From the NCBI GenBank assembly GCA_964017235.1, contig OZ024929.1:112515793-112579792 (forward strand): a stretch of DNA of 64,000 nucleotides, read 5' to 3'. Below, one piece after another: positions 1 to 11,341 of the stretch. The notes under the pieces were generated by a model, which worked only from the letters and a program-made list of their open reading frames with translations, did no database searches and was not told where the DNA came from. A program made the translations under genes and the position numbers. The stretch is from Sabellastarte sp. h YS-2021 (Eukaryota > Annelida > Polychaeta > Sabellida > Sabellidae). The stretch's first letter is position 1. The number at the start of each line of letters is the position of its first letter.

Positions 1-650
1 AAAATATGCTTAGTCCCAGGCTTCCTGTAAGGGTCGGTTGTGGTCGGTTGAGGCCGTGTGAGAAATCAAACATGTTTGATATTTCTCCCGACCCCAACCG
101 ACTATTTTTTCCCGCCATAAACAAAATGTCCAGTCCCAGGCTTCCTCAGGCCTCCTCAGATCAAATTTACACAGTCCTATGCTGTCCCAGGCCGCCTGCG
201 ACCCTTAGTCGCCGACCCTTAGTCCCAGACCCTCTATTCTTAGTCCCAGGCTTCCTGCGACCCTTAGTCCCATTGCAAAGCAAAAATCGGCTATCTCGGT
301 CTGGGGACGCCTGGGGACGCCTCAGGACACCTTGTGGGGTCGGGACTTAATCCTGGGTTAGTCGGGGCTTAGTCCCAGGAGGCCTGAGGCGTCCTGGGAC
401 CCAGTCGGTTTGTCTACGACAGGATCGTGGTTCAAACCGACCAGAAAAATGGCTTAGTCTGTTCTTAGTCCCAGACCAGTTAGGGACTGTCTGGGGCCTC
501 CTGGGGCGTCCTGAGGCCGATCTGTAGTTAATCCCAGACCTTCATACCGATTCTGTCTTCCACCCCATTGGTCAATTTTTTTTCCATTTTTTCCAAGACT
601 ACCCACGATTAAGGGTCGCCGACAGGATCGGGGCTTAATCCTTTGGTGGA
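1..650. repeat. Scrambled GC-rich minisatellite-like block
   Basis: The stretch is built from variants of a short motif (TAGTCCCAGGCTTCCTG, CCTGGGGACGCC, GTCCTGAGGC). The motif occurs in both orientations and with irregular spacing, so it is not a clean tandem array. The reading frames crossing it (for example 6-350) have repeat-driven composition and no domain. It abuts a LINE 3' end at about 651 and may be repeat DNA attached to that insertion or simply its target. Confidence 0.5.
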
Positions 651-960
651 ACAAGGGCATAAGCTTTGCATATGATGCCCCTAGGATTTGGAATGATCTC
701 CCTGATGATGTACGCTCAGCTAAATCTCTCTCCTCATTCAGGAAAAAGTTGAAAACTTACCTCTTTGAAAAAGCTTACCCACCCTAGATTATCCCTAGTT
801 TTCATTTTGTCTTCTCCATGGTGTCGACCCCTGCAATGTCCCTGATTTAACGATTACGATCTCTGATTTTGGCTTTCTGCGTCTTAGAGTCTATCATTAG
901 ATAGAGATTAAGCGCTATAAAAGTACTACTAGAATTAGAAATAGAATTAGAATTAGAAGC
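651..960 (+). mobile_element. LINE 3' end (CR1/L2-like), 5'-truncated
   Basis: The fragment encodes the last ~45 residues of a non-LTR reverse transcriptase, including FAYDAPRIWNDLP and FRKKLKTYLFEKAYPP followed by a stop at 784-786. A ~170-bp 3' UTR follows, ending GATTAAGCGCTATAAAAGT and a degenerate ATTAGAA tail. The same C-terminus and 3' end recur at 8494-8967, so both copies belong to one family. The WNxLPxxxR...FRKxLKTYL ending is common in the CR1/L2 group; the clade is inferred. Confidence 0.8.
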
Positions 961-2193
961 CATCATAAATGAGGGTTTTATTTACAATATTTGTAACATT
1001 CTTATCCTTATATTAATTATGCAGTAAAATTTTTATTTTTTTATTCAAAACATTAGCTAAAGTTTACAATAAAAACCAGATTGTTGAGCATCACTTGCAT
1101 TTAAACTGATGTACTGTATATACTATATATATTATTTAACACTGTCATATTCATTCAATTTTCAAAAGGTGAGTATCAAATTAGACATGGTGGGTACCCC
1201 AGTACATATCAGTACTTTTGTGGGGTGGTTGTGGCGGTATGCTTATGTCTCATAACACAATCCACCAAGTCAGTGGCTCACCCGGGGGACATTGCATTGA
1301 AATGTGTACATAAAGGTTGCAGCATGGAGTGGTGCAATACCTGACATAGTTAATTGAAGTCTGATTTGATCAGAGCAAATTCCAACACACGTAGAATAAG
1401 CATTGACCAAGTGTTACTGTAATTTTATGTAATATATGAGTACTGAATGACTTAATTTTGAAGAAACAGCCAGACATTGATTTCTTTCAAGGGCGGTACA
1501 AGTAATTAAGCCACCGGTAAAAATTATATTCTATAGCATCAGCCAATCAGATAATGTTCACCAACAACTTTTTTAGTGTGAATTTATAATGAAAATGTTA
1601 TTTTTGTGTGGAAAATTGTTAAATAGTTAGTTAAAATTTGTGGGCTCACTGAAATATGACGGCTCAAACATTCTCTTCAAACATTTTTGCTGAAAACATT
1701 CATTACATGATTAAGCGTTTATAACTCAAAAGAAACTATAGGCTTGACCGGAAACGTTTTTTTAAACATTTATAAAAATGCTGGAAAAATGAATGTTATG
1801 CTGCATGGAAAGGGTTTTTTTTTCAAACATTCACCATTATAATATATACTTCATAAACAGTATACATAAAACACACAACATTTATTACAATGTTTTGTAA
1901 ATGCTTGCTCTCAAAAGTGTTCCACAAATGAATTACAAATGTTTAATAGCAACTGGTTTGGATACCCATCATTTAAAAAAAAATTTTAAATGTTTTCTAT
2001 CAAATGTTTTGGAAACATTCTATCACGAATGTTTTTGTTCACATATTTTAACAATGCTTATTAAACATTTACCTTCACACATTTGCAAACAAAGATATGG
2101 CGTTGAGCAACAAAAAGGGACTTCAGAGGTGTTTATAAAAAAATGGCCCACATGCAATCTCTAAAAGTAAGAATTGAATGGAGGCACAGTTTT
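961..2193. other. AT-rich non-coding DNA
   Basis: No gene is seen. Between about 1680 and 2060 the motif AAACATT/AATGTTT recurs many times with irregular spacing. A similar AAACATT-rich stretch lies at about 10680-10930, on the far side of the nested element A and DIRS insertion, so the two may once have been one low-complexity region. Confidence 0.5.
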
Positions 2194-3731
2194 TACCCCA
2201 CCCTTAAGGGCTGTCAGGGTATTGTTTTCACCCATGGTGTCCGGATGGGCGGGCAGGCAGCGGGAAGAAGTTTGTCCAGCCCGTATCTCAGAAACCATAA
2301 GGTGTAGGAAGTTGATATTTGGTAAGGACATTGGTTAGGGGGTGTAGGTGTGCAACGTCATGGTGTGACCTTGATTTGACCTTTGACGTTGCCGTAGTGA
2401 CCTTGAGTTTGAAAATCTTGTCTGGGCTATATCTCAGAAACTGTAAGGTGCAGGAAGTTGATACTTGGTAGGGACATTGGTTAGGGGTGTAGGTGTGCAA
2501 CATCATGGTCTGACCTTGATTTGACCTTTCTGTAGTGACCTTGACCTATAAAATCTTGTCCGGGCTATATCTCGGAAACCGTAAGGCGTAGGAAGTTGAT
2601 ATTTGGTAGGAGCATTGCTTAGGGGGGTGTAGGTGTACAACAACATGATGTGACCTTGATTTGACCTTTGACCTTGCCTTAGTGACCTTGACCTATAAAA
2701 TCTTGTCTGGGCTATATCTCGGAAACCGTAAGGTGTAGGAAGTTGGTACCATGGTACTTGGTAGGGACATTGGTTAGGGGTTTTAGGTGTGCAAAGTCAT
2801 GACGTGACCTTGATTTGACCTTTGACCTTGCTGTAGTGAACTTGACCTATAAAATCTTGTCGGGGCTATATCTCGGCAACCATAAGGTATAGGAAGTTGA
2901 TACTTGGTAGGGACATTGGTTAGGAGGTGTAGGTGTGCAGCGTCATGGTCTAACCTTGATTTGACCTTTGACCTTGCTGTAGTGACCTTGACCTATAAAA
3001 TCTTGTTTTGGGCATATCTTGGAAAACTGTAAGGTCTAGGAAGTTGATACTTGGTAGGGACATTGGCTTGGGTGTGTAGATGTAAAACATCATGTTGTGA
3101 CCTTGATTTGACCTTTGACCTTGCCGTAGTGACCTTGACCTATAATGCCTTGTCTGGGCTATATATTGTGGAAACCAAAAGGTGGTTGGAAGTTGATATG
3201 TGGTAGGGACATTGGTCGGGTGTTATGTGTGCAACGTCATGGTGTGACCTGGATTTGACCTTTGATCTTGCATATCTGATGCTATTTTATCTCTCTTATA
3301 TCTTTTTACTTGAATCTTGGTTGTTGCACCTTTGGGTGTCTTTTGATGTAGATTAAGCACTGTTAAAGTCATATTAGCCCCTTGACTTTCCTTATGATAA
3401 TAATTTTGTTAAGTCAGCGCACTGAGTTCCCCTTTGTGGGGAAGATATTGCGCCTGCAAAGCAGTAGATTAGATTAGAATTCATTAACTGTTTTACTTTT
3501 GCAACTTCCAATTGTAACAGATGGTATTGCATCAAGTGAGCCACAGGTTTTGCCCAAACTCCACACAAAAGCATGTGTTGCCATATGTATGGGTAATATT
3601 CAAAACTTGCAAACCATAATTCGACCATACAAATGAATATCAAAAGTCTTAAAGCTTCATAATTTTTAGTTAACTGAATTGTCCTGTTTTAATACTTAAT
3701 CTTTACATGTAGTTTCTTTCTCTTAGATGTT
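2194..3731 (+). mobile_element. Element A, copy 1, left part (147-bp tandem repeats)
   Basis: It starts TTTTACCCCACCCTTAAGGGCTGTCAGGG and then carries about seven tandem units of 140-150 bp. Each unit reads CTATATCTCGGAAACCGTAAGG, then GGAAGTTGATACTTGG, then a run of TGACCTTGA phrases; unit landmarks are near 2283, 2426, 2563, 2710, 2864, 3008 and 3157. The right part lies beyond the DIRS insertion at 10413-10543 and ends GGCTGTGGGGTACGGGCAT. The ends of the family (TACCCCACAGCC / GGCTGTGGGGTA) are inverted repeats, so this is a non-autonomous TIR element with an internal array. No transposase is visible. Confidence 0.75.
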
Positions 3732-3743
3732 ATTTTATTGCGG

Positions 3744-3920
3744 TAATACATCCTATCCAATGGAGAATATGCTAAACCGGTCTGCACAGACCGGTACGCC
3801 AAACATCAGAAAAAGACGTCCTGTATTTCCACCGGCTGGCCGGTCCTCACACTGCACTCACCAGGTGGCGCATCGTACTTCCTTCCTGTCTAGACAACCT
3901 GACGTCATAGCATCTTTTTC
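3744..3920 (+). repeat. DIRS left inverted terminal repeat
   Basis: This ~177-bp segment is nearly the exact reverse complement of 10205-10379, from TAATACATCCTATCCAATGG to CATCTTTTTC. It contains a short hairpin, ACCGGTCTGCACAGACCGGT. The reading frame over it (3727-3990) matches the reverse-strand frame over the right repeat, because both are the same repeat and not because it is coding. Confidence 0.9.
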
Positions 3921-4044
3921 GTTTGGCGCATGCACTGCCTGCACAGATTTTCTAAGTTCAGGATTTTTTTATAATTTTGTGAGTTTGTGAAGGAACTTTG
4001 CTTTTTAACTTTAGTATTTTGTTCTATAAGTATTATAGACTATT

Positions 4045-6047
4045 ATGTCTTCTCCCAGCCAGCGTCGAGGGAGTTGTGGCCACATGATGACAGATTTTGA
4101 CCTTCATTCAGTTTGTGCGCATTGTCACAACAAGAAGAAGTATTCTGACCCTTGTATTGAAACTCCACCTGCGGCTTGCTCTCATTGTGACGCCTTAACT
4201 TCAGAGCAAAAGGCCCAGTTGTCCACCCCTTCGTACAAGCTTAAGAAGGAGAAGAAAGAAGCAAAGTAATCTACACCAGCCAAGGCATCAGACACTCTCA
4301 GTCCCACCCTTGTGGACCTGGCACTTGTGTCGGTAGTGGGGGGTCGTGGATGGCCAGACAACCTCTGGTTTGAGTGGTCTGGCTGAGAAGAAAAAAAAGA
4401 CTGAGGGCAAGAAATCTTCATCTACATCTGCTAAGCCAGCTAAGTCAGATAAGTCGGTGAAATCATCTTCCAACCGACCGACTTCTACTTCAACCACCGA
4501 CCAGGGCAAGTCCACCATCTCTTCTACCGATGCGAAGATTTCAGACCTCGACAGAAAGTGGTCGGACAGATTTAACAGGCTGGAAGCCTTGCTTATGGCC
4601 AAGACTTTGGACAAACCTCAAGACCTTGTTTTTAGCACAGTGAAAGTCACTCCGGCTTATGCTCCACCAGCCAACGTGGTCCGACCAGACCCATTTTTGA
4701 AACCAGTCTCTCAGCCCTCTCAAGCCACCGACCCTGCTGTTGACTCTCCGGCCACCGACTCTTCTCAGCACAGACCTGCTGCAAGAGCTTCATCTTCTAC
4801 CCGGACCCGGCTGCCAGAGAAACTGTTCAGACACAATTAGCCAGTGCCTTTGACATTTCCAGAAAGGACTCTCCCTCTTCGAGTGGATCCGACACCGACT
4901 CCCTATCATCAGACCGACCTCCTTTAGATATCTTCCTGGAGAAAGGGGAACTTTCAGATGATCAGGAAGCAAATCTATCTGATCATGACCAGTCCCTCTC
5001 CGAAGAGCAATCATACCGGGAGACGATGAGGGGAATCCGCTCTTACATGAATTGGGACCATATTCCAGACATTGATTCGGGTGCTACCACTTTAGAGGAC
5101 AACCCCTTTGTGGGTCCGAAAGTTCACACACCGGGCAAGGTTTCTGTAAATTTGCCAACGGACGAGTGGTTGTGCCGGAAGATATCCAAGCTCAGCATCA
5201 CACTGGTGCAGGGATATCCCACGCGTACTTCTGAGGCAGGAGGACTGTTAAGGGACCAATTTGTCCGGCCTCCGAAATCTCAACAGAAGTGGTATGGTTT
5301 TCATGCCAATCCCAAGAAGGACTCTGATCAAACTGTCTCCTCATGGCATTCCGGGTCATCACGACTCAACAGCACCTATCTTAGGATAGCTAGACAGGCC
5401 GGTATTGCTACTTCTCCTCCCATGTCTCGCCCAATTTCCCAAGAAAATTTAAGAAAATGGGAGAGGTCTGCATGCGAGTCGACAGTGATATGCAATCACG
5501 CAGCCGGCTTCAACCGTTGTTTGTTGAAGATTCAAGAGAACATGAACAGTCAGTTGAAAGCTGTGAGAGTGGAGTCCAAAGGAAAGGCAGCAGCCAAAGT
5601 ATCATCTGCATTAGACGAACTCCAATTTTTACTAGATTTCAACTCTAGTGTTTGCCAAGCCATGGCAAAATCCATGGAACACCTCACGGAGTTTGTTTTC
5701 GTCACCATGGCTAACACTACTCTCCTCAGACGGGACTCTTATCTAGCCTACCTCAAGGCCGGTGTAAAAGCGGATACACTGAATGCTCTCTTCATCTGGA
5801 CACCTTGTTCCCGGACAGTGTTGTAAAAAGGGCAGAGGAGGATATTACTTCATTTGACAAGGGCCGGTCAACCTCAGTTTATAAGGGTCGGAGGTACCAC
5901 CCATATGAAAGACAGGACTCTAGGTCGGATAAACAGCAGGACAGGCCAGCTTGGAAGAATTTGTCCCGTACCCAACGTAGGAAGAACAACAAGGGCAAAC
6001 AACAGTACTCCTCGCGCCCGGCCAAGGGTCAGCAGCAGTTTAAATGA
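4045..6047 (+). pseudogene. DIRS gag-like region, frameshifted
   Basis: The region starts with an ATG at 4045. The first 74 codons are Cys/His-rich (CGHMMTDFDLHSVCAHCH, then CSHCDALTSEQ), as in DIRS Gag N-termini with paired zinc-binding Cys. The frame then moves: 4346-4840 is Ser/Thr/Lys-rich, about 4830-5826 carries the structured part (around MNWDHIPDIDSG and the region to 5826), and 5805-6047 is a basic tail. Breaks near 4270, 4830 and 5805 mean it cannot be read as one protein. The role as capsid-like protein is inferred from position and the Cys/His start. Confidence 0.7.
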
Positions 6048-8200
6048 CAATCAATGTGTAACTTTATTGAAGCCTCTGCTGCTGACCGGGAGCCCCACAG
6101 GAAAGACAATGAATACTTTAAATGTAAAGCTAGATGTTGTACATTCTGTTCATACTGCGCCCGGGCATTCTCAAAAGAATGAAATAAGTCCCGGGGCAGC
6201 AGGTTGTTACTACAAGAAAAGCATATTAAAGTCTGTGAAAAGTGTTTCTTGTGTCACTCCATTGTATTATGTAAATCCTGTCTTAAATGCTCCAAATGTT
6301 GTCACAAATTCACCTGTAGGGGCCAGATTCCAAAACTTTTGGAAAAAGTGGTTAGATCTGGGTGCCGGACCGAAAGTGGTTCAAATCCTGAAAGAGGACT
6401 ACACCCTCCCCTTTCGGATCCGGCCAAACTTGTCAAGAATCCCCACAGTCATAAGCTGCTATGGCAATCCTCACAGAAATCTCAAACTGTTAGAGGCATT
6501 ACATCAGCTTATGTCCAAGAATGCCATAGAACTAGTTCACAAAAAGGTCTCACTGGGTTTCTTCAACCGACTATTTCTAGTCCCAAAACCCCACAACAAG
6601 AGGAGACCGATCTTAGACCTAAGCAATCTGAACCTTTTCCTCAAGGCCGAAAAATTCAAGATGGAGACACCGGAAACCATCAGAACATCTCTCCAAAAGG
6701 GAAAATGGGTAACCCCAATAGACTTCAAGGACGCTTACTTCCACATTCCAATACAGGAACAGTCCAGGAAGTACCTCAGATTTCATATCCAGGGGCAGAC
6801 CTACCAGTTCAAGCACTGCCGTTCGGTCTGTCGACAGCCCCCCAGCCCCCATGGAATTTACTATTATAGCAAAGGAGGTAAAGCTGATGGCCATTCAAAA
6901 TGGTATAAGGATCCACCAATACCTAGACGACTGGTTGGTGAGAGCCACATCCCACCGGGTCTGTCTCCAGCATACACAGACCCTAGTAAGAATGTGCCAA
7001 CATTTAGGTTGGTTGGTGAACATAGAAAAGTTGGAACTGGAGCCAAACAAGTTTTCAACTTCGTAGGTTACCAATTCGACCTTGAGTCCGGTCGGGTCCG
7101 ACCGACACCGGACCGGTGGCAAAGCCTACAGGAAAAGATACTGGAACTCATCTCCCGACCGGCTTGTTCAGTAAGGGAGCTGATGTCCTTGATAGGCCTT
7201 TTAACAGCCACAGAAAAACAAGTTCATCTGGGCAGACTACACATGAGGCCCATCCAATAGCACCTCAAAAGAAATTGGAGAATACCGGAATCGTTAGAAA
7301 AATGAATTCCCCTACCCAGATCTCTACATCCTCATTTACAATGGTGGCTAGAAGAAGACAATGTCCTCACAGGCCAGCCATTACACCCTATGCAACATGC
7401 TCTGACAGACGCATCAAAGAAGGGTGGGGCGCTCACTTAAACGAGTTCATTGGTAGAGGAACCTGGTCCCTACCGGAAAGCAAATTACACAAAAACTACC
7501 TGGAACTAAAAGCAGTCTTTCTGGCTCTAAAAGAGTTCCAGAAGCTATGCATAGGCAAAATGGTTCTGGTAGCAACCGACAACACCACAGTAGTGGCCTA
7601 CATCAACAAGGAGGGAGGCATGAGGTCGGCCCCACTTTGTGCCCTACTTTGGAGAATCTTGACCTGGTGCACCGGGAATCGAGTGACTCTGAAGGCCCAA
7701 CACATTCCCGGCCGCTTAAATGTAGTGGCAGACAAATTGTCCAGATTGGGACAGACCATCCAAACAGAATGGTCCTTCCTTCCAGAGGTTTTTCAAGCCC
7801 TGTGCAACAGGTGGCATCAGCCTCAAATAGATCTCTTTGCTACGAGATTCAACAACAAGTTGCCCCTCTTTGTATCACCAGTTCCGGACCCCATGGCCAC
7901 CGCAGTGGATGCACTCAGTTTGTCATGGGAAGATCTGGGTGCATATGCCTGCACACCGACAGCCATATTGGGCAAAGTGGTGGAGAAGTTGTAGGACTCC
8001 CCATACCAAAGGTTGATCATCATTGCCCCGGGGTGGCCCAACATGACATGGTTTTGGGACCTAGTGGAAATGTCCAGCCAGATCCCATTGCTTTTGCCTC
8101 AACTGCCAAACCTTTTGACTCAACCCTTCAATCAGACCCCTCACAGGAGTCTGACAAACCTAAATCTCCATGCATGGCTCCTAGAGCCACAGCGATCAAG
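5854..8200 (+). pseudogene. DIRS reverse transcriptase-RNase H, multiply frameshifted
   Basis: RT is recognisable from about 6340. LFLVPKPHNKRRPILDLSNLN and TPIDFKDAYFHIPI (fingers/palm) are in the frame open to 7260. PFGLSTAP is in a second frame, and the catalytic YLDDWL box (about 6920-6937) lies in the 6851-7066 frame. NFVGYQFD returns to the first frame, so at least three shifts fall between about 6800 and 7060. RNase H follows in the 7116-7994 frame: YLELKAVFLAL (Glu), VATDNTTVVAYI (Asp) and HIPGRLNVVADKLSR. Its first Asp segment, near 7405-7425, is disrupted by a one-base shift. A DIRS-typical C-terminal extension (APGWPNMTWFWDLV) runs on to about 8200 in a third frame. Confidence 0.85.
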
Positions 8201-9722
8201 GAGCAGGATTTCTCTGAGGCGGTGGCAACAAGAATTGAGGCTCCTCAAAGGGGATCAACCAGATCCGTCTATGAGGCAAAGTGGGCCATTTTTACAAAGT
8301 GGTGCATCACTAATCAGGTGGACTTCAGGGCACCTCCTGTAAAGTCAGTCGCTGATTTCCTAATGTACCTTTTTGAGGAAAGAAAATTGCAGCCCAGCAC
8401 CATTGATGGCTACAGGTCTGCCATTGCTGATAAACTGGGAAATTCAACCCTCAACATCAGAAAAGATGAAAATCTCACCCGTCTCTTGGATAGCGCATTG
8501 TGTTCAAGACAGTCACACTTGTTTATAAGTATCTTCACACAGGTTTTCCCAGGTATTTTTCACCACATCTTTCTTCCTACAGCAGTTCTTATAGTACCAG
8601 GCGCAGTCAAAGTGGTGGTAATTTCCTAGTTATTCCAAAGTTCTGCCCCTCTGTTCATAAATCTGTCAAACAGTTTGGTAATAGTTTTGCGTTTGATGCT
8701 CCTACTGTGTGGAATACTCTCCCTGATGTGATTCGTGCCTCTCCATCCCTGGCCTCCTTCAGAAAACAGCTTAAAACCTACCTGTACACCAAAGCATATC
8801 CACCCTAGCCTGAATCATCCTCCTGGCGTTCTCCGTGGTGTTCGACCCCTGTTATGTCCCTGGACACAGAATTTTGTTGACTGCTTTTTGTTTTGTTGCG
8901 CCTTAGAGTCCTCTTGTTTGGGGAGATTAAGCGCTATAAAAGTCCAATTAGAATAGAATTAGAAAGAATAGTTTCCACAGAGACAGACCCAAGGGCAGAA
9001 GAGGTATCCCCTCCTGGAACCTGTCTCTGGTTTTACACCAGCTCACAAAGGCTCCCTTTGAACCAATTAAGGAGGCCTCCTTGAAGCATTTGACCTTCAA
9101 GACAGTTTTCCTCCTAGCCCTGGGTTCAGGCAAACTCAGAAGTGAGATTCATGCTTGGCAAAGTAGGAACATCAGACACCAGTCTGACTGGTCTAAGGTG
9201 TCCCTGTATCCATCTCCCAGCTTTCTTTCCAAGAACCAGCTGGCCAAAGAGGGTCCGGACAGTGTGGCTCCAGTAATCATACCAGCCTTGGCCCCGACTC
9301 TGGATAGGTCCCTCAAGTCTGATAGGTCCTTCTGTCCGGTCAGAGCATTACGCTACTATTTGGACAGGACCTCAGACCTCAGGCAGAATAAGGAGTTGGT
9401 TTTTGTCTCCTTCAAGAAAGGGTTTGACAAAGACATCTCACCTGCCACTATCTCCTCATGGATCAAGCAAACTGTGATCCTATGTTACGAGCTCTCAGAT
9501 CAGGAGGAAAACACCGTACATCAGGTTAAAGCTCATGATGTCAGGGCCTTTGCTGCTTCTAAGGCCTTCCAGTCGGGGGTTTCCTTGGAACAAATCTTAT
9601 CAGCCTGCCACTGGAAATCACATAATATCTTCACACAATTTTATCTGAAGGATGTGGCATGGGCTGATTCTGAGCTCTATCACCTGGGACCTGTAGTGGC
9701 TGCTCAGCAGATCCACCAGTAG
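8201..9722 (+). pseudogene. DIRS tyrosine recombinase, split by a LINE insertion
   Basis: The N-terminal core-binding part (TRSVYEAKWAIFTKWC ... PSTIDGYRSAIADKLG) is open to 8493. The catalytic part resumes at 8972 and ends at 9722. Visible catalytic positions are Arg in GSGKLRSEIHAW, the HxxR box in AHDVRAFAAS, and the ACHW...FTQFYL box with the nucleophilic Tyr. Leaving out 8494-8967 plus one 4-bp duplication keeps the frame exactly (8491 codon phase to 8973), so the LINE is the only break seen. Tyrosine recombinase replaces integrase in DIRS elements. The start is uncertain because the frame overlaps the end of the RT/RNase H region. Confidence 0.85.
8494..8967 (+). mobile_element. LINE 3' fragment nested in DIRS recombinase
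   Basis: This 5'-truncated copy encodes the last ~100 residues of the same RT family as at 651-960 (FAFDAPTVWNTLP, FRKQLKTYLYTKAYPP, stop near 8806). The 3' UTR ends GAGATTAAGCGCTATAAAAGT and an ATTAGAA tail. A short ATAG occurs on both sides (8490-8493 and 8968-8971) as a probable target duplication. Its presence inside DIRS fixes the order of insertion: element A, then DIRS, then LINE. Confidence 0.85.
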
Positions 9723-10044
9723 CCCAGTTCAGGGAGGAGATCTGTACATATGTAAATAGTGTATATATAGTTAAGAAGCATCAAAAAAAATCAGATGTGC
9801 TTCCTTCGGGAGGTTTATTTCATTGGGACTGAACTCATCCCTCTCTTCCCCTACCTCACAGCAGGTCTGTAAAAAAAGGGGGGGGGGAGGCGAGTCGGTT
9901 TGGACCGGTTTCTGTTGACTGACTATAGCCTTAAGGGTCTTGACAATCTTAAGTCGACCCAGGCTCGGAGGAAATTTTCTTTTGTTACTGTCTGAGTTCG
10001 CATAAGTCCCTAGTAACTTACCCGCCGACCAAGCGGTAGTTATT

Positions 10045-10136
10045 CAGCATATTGTCCATTGGATAGGATGTATTAACGCAATAAAATTTCAAATTTAATA
10101 AGTAAATTAAATTTTTATAAGTTAATACCCTATCCA
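10045..10136 (-). repeat. DIRS internal complementary region
   Basis: Bases 10045-10086 are the reverse complement of the left end of the element (ATTTTATTGCGGTAATACATCC... at 3732-3773). Bases 10090-10136 are the reverse complement of the right end (GGTATTAACTTATAAAAATT... at about 10363-10411). The two outer ends meet here at a two-base junction. In DIRS elements this region is held to align both ends when a circular DNA is formed. Confidence 0.9.
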
Positions 10137-10204
10137 ATGGACACACAAGACCCTCGCACTGACCCTGCTATCAGCTTACTAGGGGTCTAATAGGTTTAGA
10201 CAAT

Positions 10205-10379
10205 GAAAAAGATGCTATGACGTCAGGTTGTCTAGACAGGAAGGAAGTACGATGCACCACCTGGTGAGTGCAGTGTGAGGACCGGCCAGCGGGTGGAAAC
10301 ACAGGACGTCTTTTTCTGACGTTTGGTGGGCCGGTCTGCGCCGACCGGTTTAGCATATTGTCCATTGGATATGGTATTA
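10205..10379 (-). repeat. DIRS right inverted terminal repeat
   Basis: Reverse complement of 3744-3920 with a few substitutions. It is followed by a short unique right tail (ACTTATAAAAATTTAATTTACTTATTAAATTTG) to about 10412, which is also copied in the internal complementary region. Confidence 0.9.
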
Positions 10380-10412
10380 ACTTATAAAAATTTAATTTAC
10401 TTATTAAATTTG

Positions 10413-10543
10413 CAATTTTCTCCACTTAAACATTATTTGGACACTGACACTGCTCTGAAAGTATCCCAATCTGTATACTGTTTCACTACTTCAAAATCTC
10501 ATGGTGCTGAAAACTATTTCCCAAGGCTGTGGGGTACGGGCAT
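10413..10543 (+). mobile_element. Element A, copy 1, right part
   Basis: This runs from TTTTCTCCACTTAAACATT to GGCTGTGGGGTACGGGCAT. The same stretch, uninterrupted, follows CTTTCTCTTAGACATT at 41055-41206 and occurs at 49971-50114. It therefore belongs to element A and was separated from 2194-3731 by the DIRS insertion. Confidence 0.85.
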
Positions 10544-10599
10544 CTCTGATGCTATTTTTAAATTACTGTCTTACCATTTTAAACAAAGCAGGCGAAAAA

Positions 10600-11341
10600 C
10601 ATATTGAATTTGACCTCTGACCCCAATTAAGGTTAACATTGCTAAGGAATGCTAGAGTAATATTTTTGAGATATTATTATGTTTCGTTGTAATGTTTTTT
10701 CTAATATTTATCATTAAACGTTTGATAAAGGGTATACATAAAAAATTTGAAAACAATCCATTATACATGGGTTTGAAACCATCATTTTTTTAACCTTTGC
10801 AAAATATTTTGTTTCAAACATTAGCAAAACTCAAACATGTTTACTGGAATATATGTTTGCATATTACAACATTAGAAAGGTTTTTAAAAAGATTTAAGCA
10901 TTTACAAACATTTTACAATCCCATCATGAGACTTTTCTAAGGGTTATGTTGGCACTGTGACATCTAGACTTGCAACAATTAAAGACTGTTAAAAAGATCT
11001 TTTTATTATAAAGATGAGTGACAAGTTAGTGGGTACCCTGGGGAATGGACATAGTATTTCCTGACATAGACCCCTGACAAAAGCCCCATTTCCGGCCAAA
11101 TGGAAATAAAGCCCTCCCCACCAACCCCTTTTTTCACCTACATTAATCAAAACCCCCCACCCCATACCCCTTTCCCCTCAGTTTGGGTTCATTATAAAAC
11201 CCGGACTTCCGGAACGGCGGTCGGACCAGGGTGGTAGGGCGGTAGAATTGGGTGTGGGTAGCAGTTGTACTTGGACCAGTATCTGTTTTCTGATTGGCTG
11301 GGTGGTGAGTAGGGAGGAAATCAATACACATGCAGAGGCCT
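10600..11341. other. Non-coding DNA, AT-rich then GC-rich
   Basis: 10680-10930 is AT-rich with many AAACATT motifs. 11040-11330 is CCCC-rich, and 11176-11330 partly repeats at 11930-12100 (GACCAG-ATCTGTT-TCTGATTGGCT and GTAGGGCGGT). No gene is seen. Confidence 0.5.

Larger units (their letters stand above)
3732..10412 (+). mobile_element. DIRS-type tyrosine-recombinase retrotransposon, structurally complete
   Basis: The element has the full DIRS layout: inverted terminal repeats (3744-3920 and 10205-10379), a gag-like region, RT and RNase H, an overlapping tyrosine recombinase frame, and an internal complementary region (10045-10136). That region holds reverse complements of both outer ends, as expected if it templates a circular intermediate. 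There is no integrase, and no target duplication is evident. It interrupts element A at an ATTTT. The gag and RT/RNase H frames carry several frameshifts, and the recombinase is split by a LINE, so this copy should be inactive. The boundary bases are uncertain by a few nucleotides because both ends share ATTTT with the target. Confidence 0.9.

Noticed and set aside
1901..2164. 87-codon frame in AT-rich DNA
   Set aside because: The frame is made of repeated AAATGTTT words and has no domain.
4182..4771. Reverse-strand frames opposite the DIRS gag region
   Set aside because: These are composition shadows of the Ser/Lys-rich sense frame, with no recognisable domain.
7547..8000. Upstream extension of the recombinase frame over RNase H
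   Set aside because: RNase H motifs are clear in the other frame here. The recombinase-like sequence starts only after about 8200.
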